In this document: positions 1-5,681 of the stretch, piece by piece | How the letters are laid out: every line of letters starts with the position of its first letter | Numbering within the stretch: the first letter of the stretch is position 1 | Assembly: GCA_903842755.1 (NCBI GenBank) | Contig: CAIMNF010000326.1 | Span: 1 to 6,680, forward strand | Direction: 5' to 3' | Origin: Oligoflexia bacterium | GTDB taxonomy: Bacteria > Bdellovibrionota > UBA1018 > CAIMNF01 | DNA length: 6,680 nt | Made by a program: the position numbers and the translations under genes | The notes under the pieces: model-generated | Database searches by the model: none | What the model saw: the letters and a program-made list of their open reading frames with translations, nothing else | What the model was told of the DNA's origin: nothing

Positions 1-691
1 ACTTCGTTTCGCCCGCTTTTAAGCCAACTAAATTTGACTCAAACTCGGGAATCAGTTGGCCACTTCCTAGCTCGGCATAACGATCGCCACTTAAATTCGC
101 TTGCGCCTCAAAACCTTGATCGGTTTTTAGTTGGCCTTCGTACTTAATATCCACAAAATCTCCAACCTTTGATGCTCGGTCTGTCGGGGTGATTTCGGCT
201 TTACGATCTAACAGATTTTTCTTCACGGCTTCGACATCACTCTCCGTAACCTGAACCGCCGGTTTCTCTAACGCAAGCCCCTTGTAATCCTTTGGCTCAA
301 TCTCTGGAACAACTTCAACGGTCGCCACATAAGACAATGACTCACCTTCGCTTAAGTGCAAGTGATTATGTTCTTCTGTCCCGCCTTCGTGCTTATGGGG
401 AACACCTTCAATTTGGGGTTCGCCTACAATTCTTAATGGATGCTGCTTAAGCGCATCACGGTAAGTTTGATCGATCAGTTGGTTGAGTGCGCGACTTTTT
501 ACTTCTTCGCCGTAGTACTGCTTAACCAAATTCAGCGGCACCTTGCCTGGACGAAAACCTTTAATTTTCGCCGTACGCTGTACTTCCGAGAACTTCGTTT
601 GCACTGTTTTTGTGACGCGATCCGCAGGGATAGTGACAATAAATTTTTTCTGAATGGCCGATATATTTTCTAGTTTAATTTGTGTTTCCAT
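1..691 (-). CDS. tig: Trigger factor, N-terminal part (runs off the window)
   Basis: Trigger factor is the ribosome-bound chaperone and peptidyl-prolyl isomerase that meets nascent chains at the exit tunnel. The first 230 codons are present; the family is usually about 430 residues, so roughly half is missing beyond position 1. Residues 1-120 form the ribosome-binding domain, with the signature loop GFRPGKVP at residues 45-52 that docks on ribosomal protein L23. A PPIase (FKBP-like) domain begins near residue 177 (GDFVDIKYEG) and continues through GQLIPEFESNLVG to the edge. The ATG at 691 is inside the end of truA, overlapping it by 17 bp, and no good Shine-Dalgarno precedes it, so translation is probably coupled to truA. 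An odd histidine-rich stretch lies at residues 99-112. In many bacteria clpP and clpX follow tig, which would be off the left edge (inference). The identification is secure from the signature and domain order. Confidence 0.96.
   Translation of the reverse strand, partial: METQIKLENISAIQKKFIVTIPADRVTKTVQTKFSEVQRTAKIKGFRPGKVPLNLVKQYYGEEVKSRALNQLIDQTYRDALKQHPLRIVGEPQIEGVPHKHEGGTEEHNHLHLSEGESLSYVATVEVVPEIEPKDYKGLALEKPAVQVTESDVEAVKKNLLDRKAEITPTDRASKVGDFVDIKYEGQLKTDQGFEAQANLSGDRYAELGSGQLIPEFESNLVGLKAGETK
356..397 (-). other. His-rich insert in trigger factor ribosome-binding domain
   Basis: This stretch encodes residues 99-112 of trigger factor. Five histidines fall within fourteen residues (99, 101, 108, 110, 112) together with several glutamates. 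It sits where the ribosome-binding domain returns toward the linker to the PPIase domain; E. coli trigger factor has no such cluster there as far as I recall. Metal binding is possible but only inferred from composition. Confidence 0.6.
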
Positions 692-1502
692 AAACATCAG
701 GTGTATACCAAACGCGCTCTAATGTCAGCCCTTTTGAGGGGGCAGTAGGGCCAACTTTTAAGCGATCCTGCGATTCTAAAACGGTCTTCATTTCAAGAGC
801 CGCTCTTCGGTCCTCACCCATTTGGAGCAACGTTCCCGCAATACCGCGCACCATTTGCTTTAAAAAGCCGGTCCCCACGAGGCGCACTCGGACTAGACTA
901 AAACCAGATTCATTTAAGTCGCAGCCCGGAAAATCAGGCATTTTTAAGCGCACCACTTCGGCCTCCAGCATGGTTCTAACCGTCGACTTTTGCTCTTTTG
1001 CGCCCGAAGCTTGAAAGGATTTAAAATCGTGCTCGCCTTTAAGCAAGGAAATCGCCTCGTGCATGGCCGCTACATTTAAGTCCCGCTGAATCCACCACGT
1101 CGTATCGAATAAATGTGGTAAGGGACAAGGTCCCTGCTGAAAGAAATAGCTGTATTGCTTTTTAATGGCCGAATGCTGTGCATGAAATGCCTCGGGCACT
1201 TCTTGCACGTTCATAATGCGAATATCCAAGGGAAGCAGCGAATTAAGCCCCCGCCTAAAGATTTCCGCCGTGAATTTGGGATTGTGGACCCTGAAGTGAG
1301 CCACCTGTCCCACGGCATTCACACCGGCATCCGTTCGTCCGCTCCCAATCACTCGAATCGGCTCGCTACACATTTTGGAAAGGGATTGTTCTAAAATTTC
1401 CTGAATACTTGGCCTTTTTGCGGAAGGGTCTGGCCCTTTACTTTGCTTCTGCCAGCCGCAATAATTTTTACCCAAATACGAAATCCGCAAAGCAATTTTC
1501 AT
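675..1502 (-). CDS. truA: tRNA pseudouridine(38-40) synthase TruA
   Basis: TruA isomerises uridines 38, 39 and 40 in the anticodon arm of tRNAs to pseudouridine in the cytoplasm. The 275-residue length matches the family (about 270 in E. coli). The catalytic motif GRTDAGVNA is at residues 55-63, with the nucleophile Asp58. The family pattern FHA..SA..K.Y.Y follows at residues 106-119, including Tyr117, which stacks in the active site of relatives; the position often filled by Arg after FHA is Gln109 here. A small insert (about residues 22-30, GPDPSAKR) lies between GWQ and SIQ. The ATG at 1502 begins 3 bp after the TAG of the upstream envelope gene and lacks a strong Shine-Dalgarno, suggesting translational coupling. 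Its TAA stop lies within the first codons of tig (17 bp overlap). The assignment is firm. Confidence 0.96.
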   Translation of the reverse strand: MKIALRISYLGKNYCGWQKQSKGPDPSAKRPSIQEILEQSLSKMCSEPIRVIGSGRTDAGVNAVGQVAHFRVHNPKFTAEIFRRGLNSLLPLDIRIMNVQEVPEAFHAQHSAIKKQYSYFFQQGPCPLPHLFDTTWWIQRDLNVAAMHEAISLLKGEHDFKSFQASGAKEQKSTVRTMLEAEVVRLKMPDFPGCDLNESGFSLVRVRLVGTGFLKQMVRGIAGTLLQMGEDRRAALEMKTVLESQDRLKVGPTAPSKGLTLERVWYTPDVYGNTN

Positions 1503-1505
1503 GGG

Positions 1506-4031
1506 CTAAAACTCAAATAAAAATCCGGAATAAAGTCCATTCCGCGTAAAATTAACATTTCCCCAGAGTGTCTTCAAAAATGCATATTCGCAAACAATAT
1601 AAATGTGCTGAAACCCTGTTCCATCGTAAGCCTCACGCATCGCCTTGGGCTCAAGCCAATCCATTAAAAAAGCTACGCCACCGGTTGCCGAATACACTAC
1701 GGAAAAGTCCCGATAACCTGCCTTTTCGTCCATTCGGATTTCGGCCACACCGATGGGTCCAATGTTCGCTTGGGCATAGGGGCGTAAAATTCTAAATAAA
1801 TTAAATTGATAATTTGCGCCCACGAGCGCTGGAACCTGGACCATGCTAAATTGAGTTTGCGAAACCAGTGACCCATTGAACGGGATCGCAAAAAGTCCTG
1901 GGGCTCCCGCATAACTGACCCCAAAATCCAAGGTCGGCCCAAAAGATCCCCAGTTTTCACTGTGAAACCATTCATATTGATAATGAAGCAATACATCGGG
2001 CTTCCAACCGCCACCATACACGTCCGTAAAAGAATGTGTGCCCCCAGCATCGGTCACTTGAATCCCAGGGTTGATCCCAATTTTTAAGGCAAACGCGTGT
2101 TTAATTGGAGGATGTTCTAAGCGTTTAATCTCAGGATGGCCGGCCTTCACTTGTTGAATGACACTGGTCGTATCTTCTGGCGGAAGAGTAGACTTGATTT
2201 GGTCCGTGTAGCTGGCGTCGGTTTGGTTAGGATCAGGGGTTCGGTCCAGCCGCTTTCGAATCCGATCCGTATAGGATTCCTCTTCAGAAGGACTCGAAGG
2301 GGAAAGTTTTTTTTTTAATTCTTCGGTATAGCTTGCTTCGGGAGAAGCCCCTGTGGGCTTTCCATTTTTTCGATCCTCTGCCTCAAGGCGCTTTTTCATT
2401 TGATCGAGGTAGGGGGTTCCAGAGTCTTCGGTCGTCTCACTTTGGGCATAAACAGAAAGTGGGATCAAGCCCAAACTCAACATTAAAATAAGGAGCGAGC
2501 GCCCGGTTCGTGTCCGAAGCGATCGAATGCGCTTTACTCCAAATACGCCCATCAGGCCGCCCAACAAGAGGCCCAGGATCCAAAGTGGGTGCAGCACCAA
2601 ATACGCGAAAATTTCGAGCGGAGTCAACACTTGTAACGAAACCAGCCTAAACCACGGATTTTGCCACGACCACACGGCCAAGGGGGGCGAAAGTCGGTAG
2701 TAATTTTGGACGAACGCCCTTCCCCACGAAAACTTTGAGAGAATTTTATCTCTAAATTCTCTAAGCAAAACTACAGGGTAAACGTCCCCACTGTGATAAG
2801 CGGCGGTTGCAATATAACATCGTCCCTTGACCAGAACTCCCGCAATTGCTCTGGCTTCTACAAAATGAACTGGATCACTCCCCCAGCACGATTGCGAAAT
2901 CATTCCCGCTTGATTCTCCACATAGACTGCTGCTTGATACTGATTGTCGCTACCTGTTGTGGTGTTGCTAAATCCTTCCGCGCGTGGAGAACTAGAGCTC
3001 ACATTGACCTGATCCACAAATTGCCCATTTGCGGTGTAGCTCGAAGCGGTGTTCGTAAGCGGAGTAATGGCCGTAGTTGTACTTTTGATTGCAACAAGGT
3101 CGTAGTACTGAAGAGGAGCGCCACTTCCTTGAGCCGCACCATAATTATTCGGTTGTAGGATGATTTCACCATCCCCCGGAAAATAAAACAAAGGATCAGA
3201 GAGATTGTCGGAAGCAGGGTTACACGGTGAGCTGGTCGCGGTCAATGTGGGGGGCGCATAGGTCAAGTTCAGAGTAAAAGAAATCCCATCATTCGGTGTA
3301 CCAGAGGGAACTGCAGTAGAAACGACACCCGTCGGGTTGCTCGTGGCTACAATGTTTGCGTACATCGTAGCTGATAAAGTTTGAGGAACGCTGGTCACCA
3401 CAGGACTGGTGGCATTAAATCCATTTAAATTAAAAAGTGTATAATTCGGTCCCGAATTTCCGCTCCCTGTTTCGCAAATGCTTGAACTACTAAAATCCGT
3501 GTCCGCACAAAGAGCAGACAAGGTAAACGCTAAGCGCAAGGTTGATCCGGCGGTATATGTTGCCGCAGCATAGGTTGAAGAGCTGCCTCCATAGCAATTC
3601 AGGCAATTGGTTGGAATCGTCGTCCCACTGACAATCGAAGCGCCTGTAATCAAAACGGGGTTCGTACTGCTTGAGCTTGAAGATAGATAAGCAAGCAGCG
3701 TGAGCCCTGAACTCAGCGTGGAAAATTGATCACTAAAAATATCTACCGTAATGAGATTGCTTGGGTTGGTTGTTGCTCCTGGATCCGAGGTGTCCAGTAA
3801 CGGCGTATAGCCGGCAGTAACCTGATCTACTAAATATCCATCTGTTGTAAAATTGGTAAGGCCCCCGAGGTAGGCTCCGTAATAAATCGAAACATTGGTT
3901 GATCCTTGAGGATATTGATAGTAAGGCGCCCTCGGAAATACGGTCACCAATGCCTTTGCATTCGGGCAAACGAAGGTACTAAGAAAAACAAAAATCCAAA
4001 GGATTAAGTTTATCTTAGCTTTGTGGAACAC
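1506..4031 (-). CDS. Exported CFI-box protein fused to an outer-membrane beta-barrel
   Basis: No full-length function is recognised for this 841-residue protein. Reading from the N-terminus: a signal peptide (residues 1-27, ending NAKA); a Ser/Thr/Asn-rich exported region with three possible disulfide pairs; an Fn3- or Ig-like part near residues 280-392; a CFI-box (CYIATAAY, residues 405-412, then LLREFRDKIL and the YYRLSPPLA pattern); a membrane segment (about 470-498) followed by KRIRSLRTRTGR; a second signal-peptide-like segment (511-529, VYA then QS); four Tyr-containing repeats (539-616); and a barrel-like domain (about 643-841) ending in GFLFEF, a good BAM beta-signal. The start is GTG at 4031, with GGGAG seven bases upstream, and it overlaps pssA by 17 bp. 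The layout predicts a periplasmic or surface N-terminal half tethered to the inner membrane and an outer-membrane C-terminal half, possibly separated by signal peptidase. It could also be a fusion of two formerly separate genes. Domain calls are by eye. Confidence 0.85.
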   Translation of the reverse strand: MFHKAKINLILWIFVFLSTFVCPNAKALVTVFPRAPYYQYPQGSTNVSIYYGAYLGGLTNFTTDGYLVDQVTAGYTPLLDTSDPGATTNPSNLITVDIFSDQFSTLSSGLTLLAYLSSSSSSTNPVLITGASIVSGTTIPTNCLNCYGGSSSTYAAATYTAGSTLRLAFTLSALCADTDFSSSSICETGSGNSGPNYTLFNLNGFNATSPVVTSVPQTLSATMYANIVATSNPTGVVSTAVPSGTPNDGISFTLNLTYAPPTLTATSSPCNPASDNLSDPLFYFPGDGEIILQPNNYGAAQGSGAPLQYYDLVAIKSTTTAITPLTNTASSYTANGQFVDQVNVSSSSPRAEGFSNTTTGSDNQYQAAVYVENQAGMISQSCWGSDPVHFVEARAIAGVLVKGRCYIATAAYHSGDVYPVVLLREFRDKILSKFSWGRAFVQNYYRLSPPLAVWSWQNPWFRLVSLQVLTPLEIFAYLVLHPLWILGLLLGGLMGVFGVKRIRSLRTRTGRSLLILMLSLGLIPLSVYAQSETTEDSGTPYLDQMKKRLEAEDRKNGKPTGASPEASYTEELKKKLSPSSPSEEESYTDRIRKRLDRTPDPNQTDASYTDQIKSTLPPEDTTSVIQQVKAGHPEIKRLEHPPIKHAFALKIGINPGIQVTDAGGTHSFTDVYGGGWKPDVLLHYQYEWFHSENWGSFGPTLDFGVSYAGAPGLFAIPFNGSLVSQTQFSMVQVPALVGANYQFNLFRILRPYAQANIGPIGVAEIRMDEKAGYRDFSVVYSATGGVAFLMDWLEPKAMREAYDGTGFQHIYIVCEYAFLKTLWGNVNFTRNGLYSGFLFEF
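1509..2105 (-). other. C-terminal outer-membrane beta-barrel-like domain
   Basis: This stretch encodes residues 643-841. Alternating aromatic and polar strands recur (FALKIGINPG, VLLHYQYEWF, PTLDFGVSYAG, MVQVPALVGANYQF, FSVVYSATGGVAFL, HIYIVCEYAF, GLYSGFLFEF), and the last residue is Phe. The end Y-S-G-F-L-F-E-F fits the BAM beta-signal (polar-x-G-x-x-aromatic-x-aromatic). About 200 residues would suit a small barrel of 8-10 strands. The barrel family is not recognised. Confidence 0.65.
2184..2417 (-). repeat. Four Tyr-containing short protein repeats before the barrel
   Basis: Within residues 539-616 the unit (S/P)Y(T/L)(D/E)x(I/L/M)(K/R)xxL occurs four times: PYLDQMKKRL (Y541), SYTEELKKKL (Y568), SYTDRIRKRL (Y587) and SYTDQIKSTL (Y608). 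The spacings are 27, 19 and 21 residues, and the linkers are rich in Pro, Ser, Glu and Asp. The units look like short amphipathic helices on a disordered periplasmic tether. Their partner is unknown. Confidence 0.75.
2307..2316 (-). repeat. A10 homopolymer in the coding strand (slippage candidate)
   Basis: Ten A in a row on the coding strand (TTA AAA AAA AAA) encode the end of Leu572 and Lys573-575, inside the second Tyr repeat. Loss of one A would give about 50 out-of-frame codons and then TGA; gain of one A would stop at TGA within about seven codons. Either way the barrel would be lost. Runs of this length are known to permit polymerase slippage. Confidence 0.8.
2445..2501 (-). other. Internal signal-peptide-like segment
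   Basis: This stretch encodes residues 511-529. It follows the basic stretch KRIRSLRTRTGR and has a Leu/Ile-rich core and a VYA site followed by QSE, exactly the layout of a Sec signal peptide. Because the preceding membrane segment would bring the chain back to the cytoplasm, this one can re-export the rest. Cleavage after Ala529 would free the repeat-plus-barrel half. An in-frame ATG at 2552 (residue 494) could also serve as an internal start. Confidence 0.6.
2538..2825 (-). other. CFI-box sorting-type domain with membrane segment and basic tail
   Basis: This stretch encodes residues 403-498. It starts with CYIATAAYHSG (Cys405), continues with the conserved-looking VVLLREFRDKILSKF and GRAFVQNYYRLSPPLA, and ends in a hydrophobic stretch (PLEIFAYLVL through GLLLGGLMGVFGV) followed by Lys/Arg residues. 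The order of motif, membrane helix and basic cluster is that of CTERM-type protein-sorting domains, here of the CFI-box type. Normally the protein ends there; here it continues for over 300 residues. The Cys is the obvious candidate for cleavage or attachment, which is inference. Confidence 0.75.
2856..3194 (-). other. Fn3/Ig-like domain in the exported half
   Basis: This stretch encodes residues 280-392. The pattern YYDLVAI, then NGQFVDQV, then YQAAVYVENQAGMIS resembles the strand order of a fibronectin type III or Ig-like fold, especially the last strands (Y.a.V...N.aG..S). Cys270 and Cys382 flank it and could pair. The call rests on pattern only; a structure prediction would settle it. Confidence 0.45.
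3951..4031 (-). other. N-terminal signal peptide of the CFI-box/barrel protein
   Basis: This stretch encodes residues 1-27. Lysines at positions 4 and 6 are followed by a hydrophobic core (INLILWIFVFLSTFV) and a small-residue site NAKA before LVT. This is a typical Sec signal for signal peptidase I. Cys22 is not in a lipobox, so a lipoprotein is unlikely. It supports the GTG at 4031 as the true start. Confidence 0.8.
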
Positions 4032-4767
4032 TCTTTTTCTCCCTCACCCAACATACATAAGCCCCCCAGCCTATACTACAAAACAGATACACATAAGAGA
4101 TACTAAATAATGAAAGTTCAGGTTCCTGCGCAATACACAAGATCACCGCAATGGGAATAAACAGAATCCACGCCTTCCCCTTCGAGCGCCAGTTTAGCTC
4201 TTTAAATGATGGAAACGGAATATTGCTAATCATACAGACCGCAAGCACTGCAGTGATGACCGAAAAAAAATAGAACACCCCATTTTCGGGAATCCACCGA
4301 TACTCGCTTTGAAACAAAATGGTCGAGACCGCAGTTCCGGCCGCGGCGGGTGAAGGCAATCCTTGAAAGTAGCCTTTTCGGATTTTTTTGGTGGCCGAAA
4401 GGGGTGCGTTTTCGTCCGCTCCTACGTTAAACCGTGCTAACCGGAGCGCTGCACAGACTACGAAAAAAACAGGAAGGATAACCCCCGAACGTTCCGATTG
4501 GTTTAAGGAGTAGTTATAAAACAAAAGTGCTGGAGCAATTCCAAATGAAGTTAAATCAGAAAGGGAGTCGTACTGTACTCCAAACGCAGTCGTGGCTTTC
4601 GCCAACCTTGCCACTCGGCCATCTAATGAATCCGCGACTCCAGAAATGACAATCAACCAACAGGCCTTAACAAATTCTCCTTTGATGGAAGAAATCATTG
4701 CCAACACGCCGCACACAATATTTACGGTCGTAATGAAATTTGGAAGAATGTAAATTTTTTTCACCAT
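4015..4767 (-). CDS. pssA: CDP-diacylglycerol--serine O-phosphatidyltransferase (PssA)
   Basis: This inner-membrane enzyme transfers a phosphatidyl group from CDP-diacylglycerol to serine, the first step to phosphatidylethanolamine. From ATG 4767 it is 250 residues. The CDP-alcohol phosphatidyltransferase motif is complete: D46-x2-D49-G50-x2-A53-R54-x8-G63-x3-D67-x3-D71, the metal- and substrate-binding aspartates. About eight hydrophobic segments follow the N-terminus KKIYILPNFIT, and CAALRLARFNVG is typical of PssA rather than PgsA. The open frame extends upstream to a TTG at 4821 inside the glycosyltransferase gene, but the start is placed at 4767 because AAAGGAG lies at 4770-4776 and the shorter form matches the usual N-terminus. 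The next codon, GTG at 4764, has better spacing and is an equally good start. The stop overlaps the CFI-box/barrel gene by 17 bp, tying their expression together. PgsA is unlikely from the motif context. Confidence 0.92.
   Translation of the reverse strand: MVKKIYILPNFITTVNIVCGVLAMISSIKGEFVKACWLIVISGVADSLDGRVARLAKATTAFGVQYDSLSDLTSFGIAPALLFYNYSLNQSERSGVILPVFFVVCAALRLARFNVGADENAPLSATKKIRKGYFQGLPSPAAAGTAVSTILFQSEYRWIPENGVFYFFSVITAVLAVCMISNIPFPSFKELNWRSKGKAWILFIPIAVILCIAQEPELSLFSISYVYLFCSIGWGAYVCWVREKKSVPQS
4039..4043 (-). promoter_or_regulatory. Shine-Dalgarno for the GTG start of the CFI-box/barrel gene
   Basis: GGGAG on the minus strand lies seven bases before GTG 4031, inside the pssA reading frame. 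The spacing is good and supports GTG as the start, in agreement with the signal peptide that follows. Confidence 0.7.
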
Positions 4768-4769
4768 TA

Positions 4770-4776
4770 CTCCTTT
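4770..4776 (-). promoter_or_regulatory. Shine-Dalgarno deciding the pssA start
   Basis: AAAGGAG on the minus strand lies 2 bases before ATG 4767 and 5 bases before GTG 4764. It argues against the upstream TTG at 4821 and makes the first or second of these adjacent codons the start. Confidence 0.8.
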
Positions 4777-4807
4777 AAGGATAACACGAACTAAACTCTT
4801 TTCAGCA

Positions 4808-5662
4808 TCATAAAAAGCCAAACCGTTCTTTCAATCGCCACCAGCGCCGTTTAAACTTTGCCAGTGGTGTATGGTCTAAAGGAACGGGATCAAAGCCCCA
4901 TTTTTCTTGAAATAGCCGCAACCCTTCTTGCTCGTAGGTGGAGGGAAGGCTAAGGCCCCCGCCTTTCTTACCCGCTGCCCTCGTTCCCATAGAACGATGC
5001 CAAATAAAACACGCTCCCGTTTGCAAAAAAACCATCCCCGCGCGCACCATCCGCTCCCGCAAATCTCGGTCCTCGCTCGTGACGAAAAATCGCTCATCAA
5101 AAAGCGAGTCCACCTCTCCTGATCTCCCCTTAATCTTTAGCCGTTCGTAGGCTCCACGGGTAAACATCATTAGAATGGGAACAAACTGCTTCCTTATGGC
5201 CAACCGATTTCGCTTGATAAAACGGGAAGCCTGCGTCAGAACATGCGCCTCGCTTACAAATGGCTTTTCATAAAAATAGGGGCCAACACAATCGGCCGCT
5301 GTTCGGCGGCATTGTTCCACCAAGGCTTGGTCCCATCCGGGCATAAGCCAGGTGTCGTTGTTTAAGACCACTAAATATTCGCCCGTCATTTTTCTCAGTC
5401 CTTGATTACAGGCACGGCCAAAGCCCAAGTTTTCTGCATTTTTGATCACTTCAAAACCAATTCCCAATGCCAAAAACTTTTGCGCATACCGCTGGAGTTC
5501 CACCGGGGTTGCATCCGTAGAGCCATTATCGACAACCCACAACTCCTTCAAGTTTACGGAATGCTTTAACACCGAATCCAAACAAACTTGCGTAAGCTCC
5601 CATCGATTAAAAACGGGGATCACTACCGAAACGATACGCAATTGAGCTAACTGACTTTCCAC
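4808..5662 (-). CDS. Family 2 (GT-A) glycosyltransferase
   Basis: This is a cytoplasmic-face transferase that moves a sugar from a nucleotide donor; neither donor nor acceptor can be read from the sequence. Over 284 residues it shows the GT2 order: SVVIPVFNRW near the start, VVDNGSTDAT (residues 43-52) binding the nucleotide, NLGFGRACNQGL (78-89), the DxD-equivalent NND (101-103), then FDERFF...SEDRDLRERMVRAG (188-209) with Glu197-Asp198 as the catalytic-base region, and WHRSMGTR (221-228). This is the rhamnosyl/GlcNAc-transferase-like subgroup. No membrane helix is seen, but the C-terminus (269-284) is rich in Arg, Lys, Trp and Phe and may lie on the membrane. The start is GTG 5662, 19 bp after the tsaB stop, with only a weak, distant GGGG as ribosome site; slightly later starts are possible. 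Likely acceptors are a lipid-linked or surface glycan (inference). Confidence 0.88.
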   Translation of the reverse strand: MESQLAQLRIVSVVIPVFNRWELTQVCLDSVLKHSVNLKELWVVDNGSTDATPVELQRYAQKFLALGIGFEVIKNAENLGFGRACNQGLRKMTGEYLVVLNNDTWLMPGWDQALVEQCRRTAADCVGPYFYEKPFVSEAHVLTQASRFIKRNRLAIRKQFVPILMMFTRGAYERLKIKGRSGEVDSLFDERFFVTSEDRDLRERMVRAGMVFLQTGACFIWHRSMGTRAAGKKGGGLSLPSTYEQEGLRLFQEKWGFDPVPLDHTPLAKFKRRWWRLKERFGFL

Positions 5663-5681
5663 TTTTTAAAAAACCCCAATT

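Noticed and set aside
440..673. Plus-strand open frame of 77 codons
   Set aside because: It lies antisense to the clear tig coding region, and its translation has no recognisable features.
1155..1394. Plus-strand open frame of 79 codons
   Set aside because: It is antisense to truA, across the catalytic motif region, with no ribosome site or protein-like pattern.
1697..2050. Second minus-strand frame of 117 codons inside the barrel region
   Set aside because: The main frame shows beta-strand periodicity and a BAM signal; this frame shows neither and is an overlap shadow.
2793..3158. Plus-strand open frame of 121 codons
   Set aside because: It is antisense to the Fn3-like and CFI-box region; its Cys/Arg-rich translation is typical of a reverse-strand shadow.
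3733..3969. Minus-strand frame of 78 codons near the N-terminus of the envelope protein
   Set aside because: It is out of frame with the signal peptide-bearing gene and has no supporting start signal.
4768..4821. Upstream extension of pssA to TTG 4821
   Set aside because: It would add 18 residues not typical of PssA and overlap the glycosyltransferase, while a strong AAAGGAG points to 4767 or 4764.
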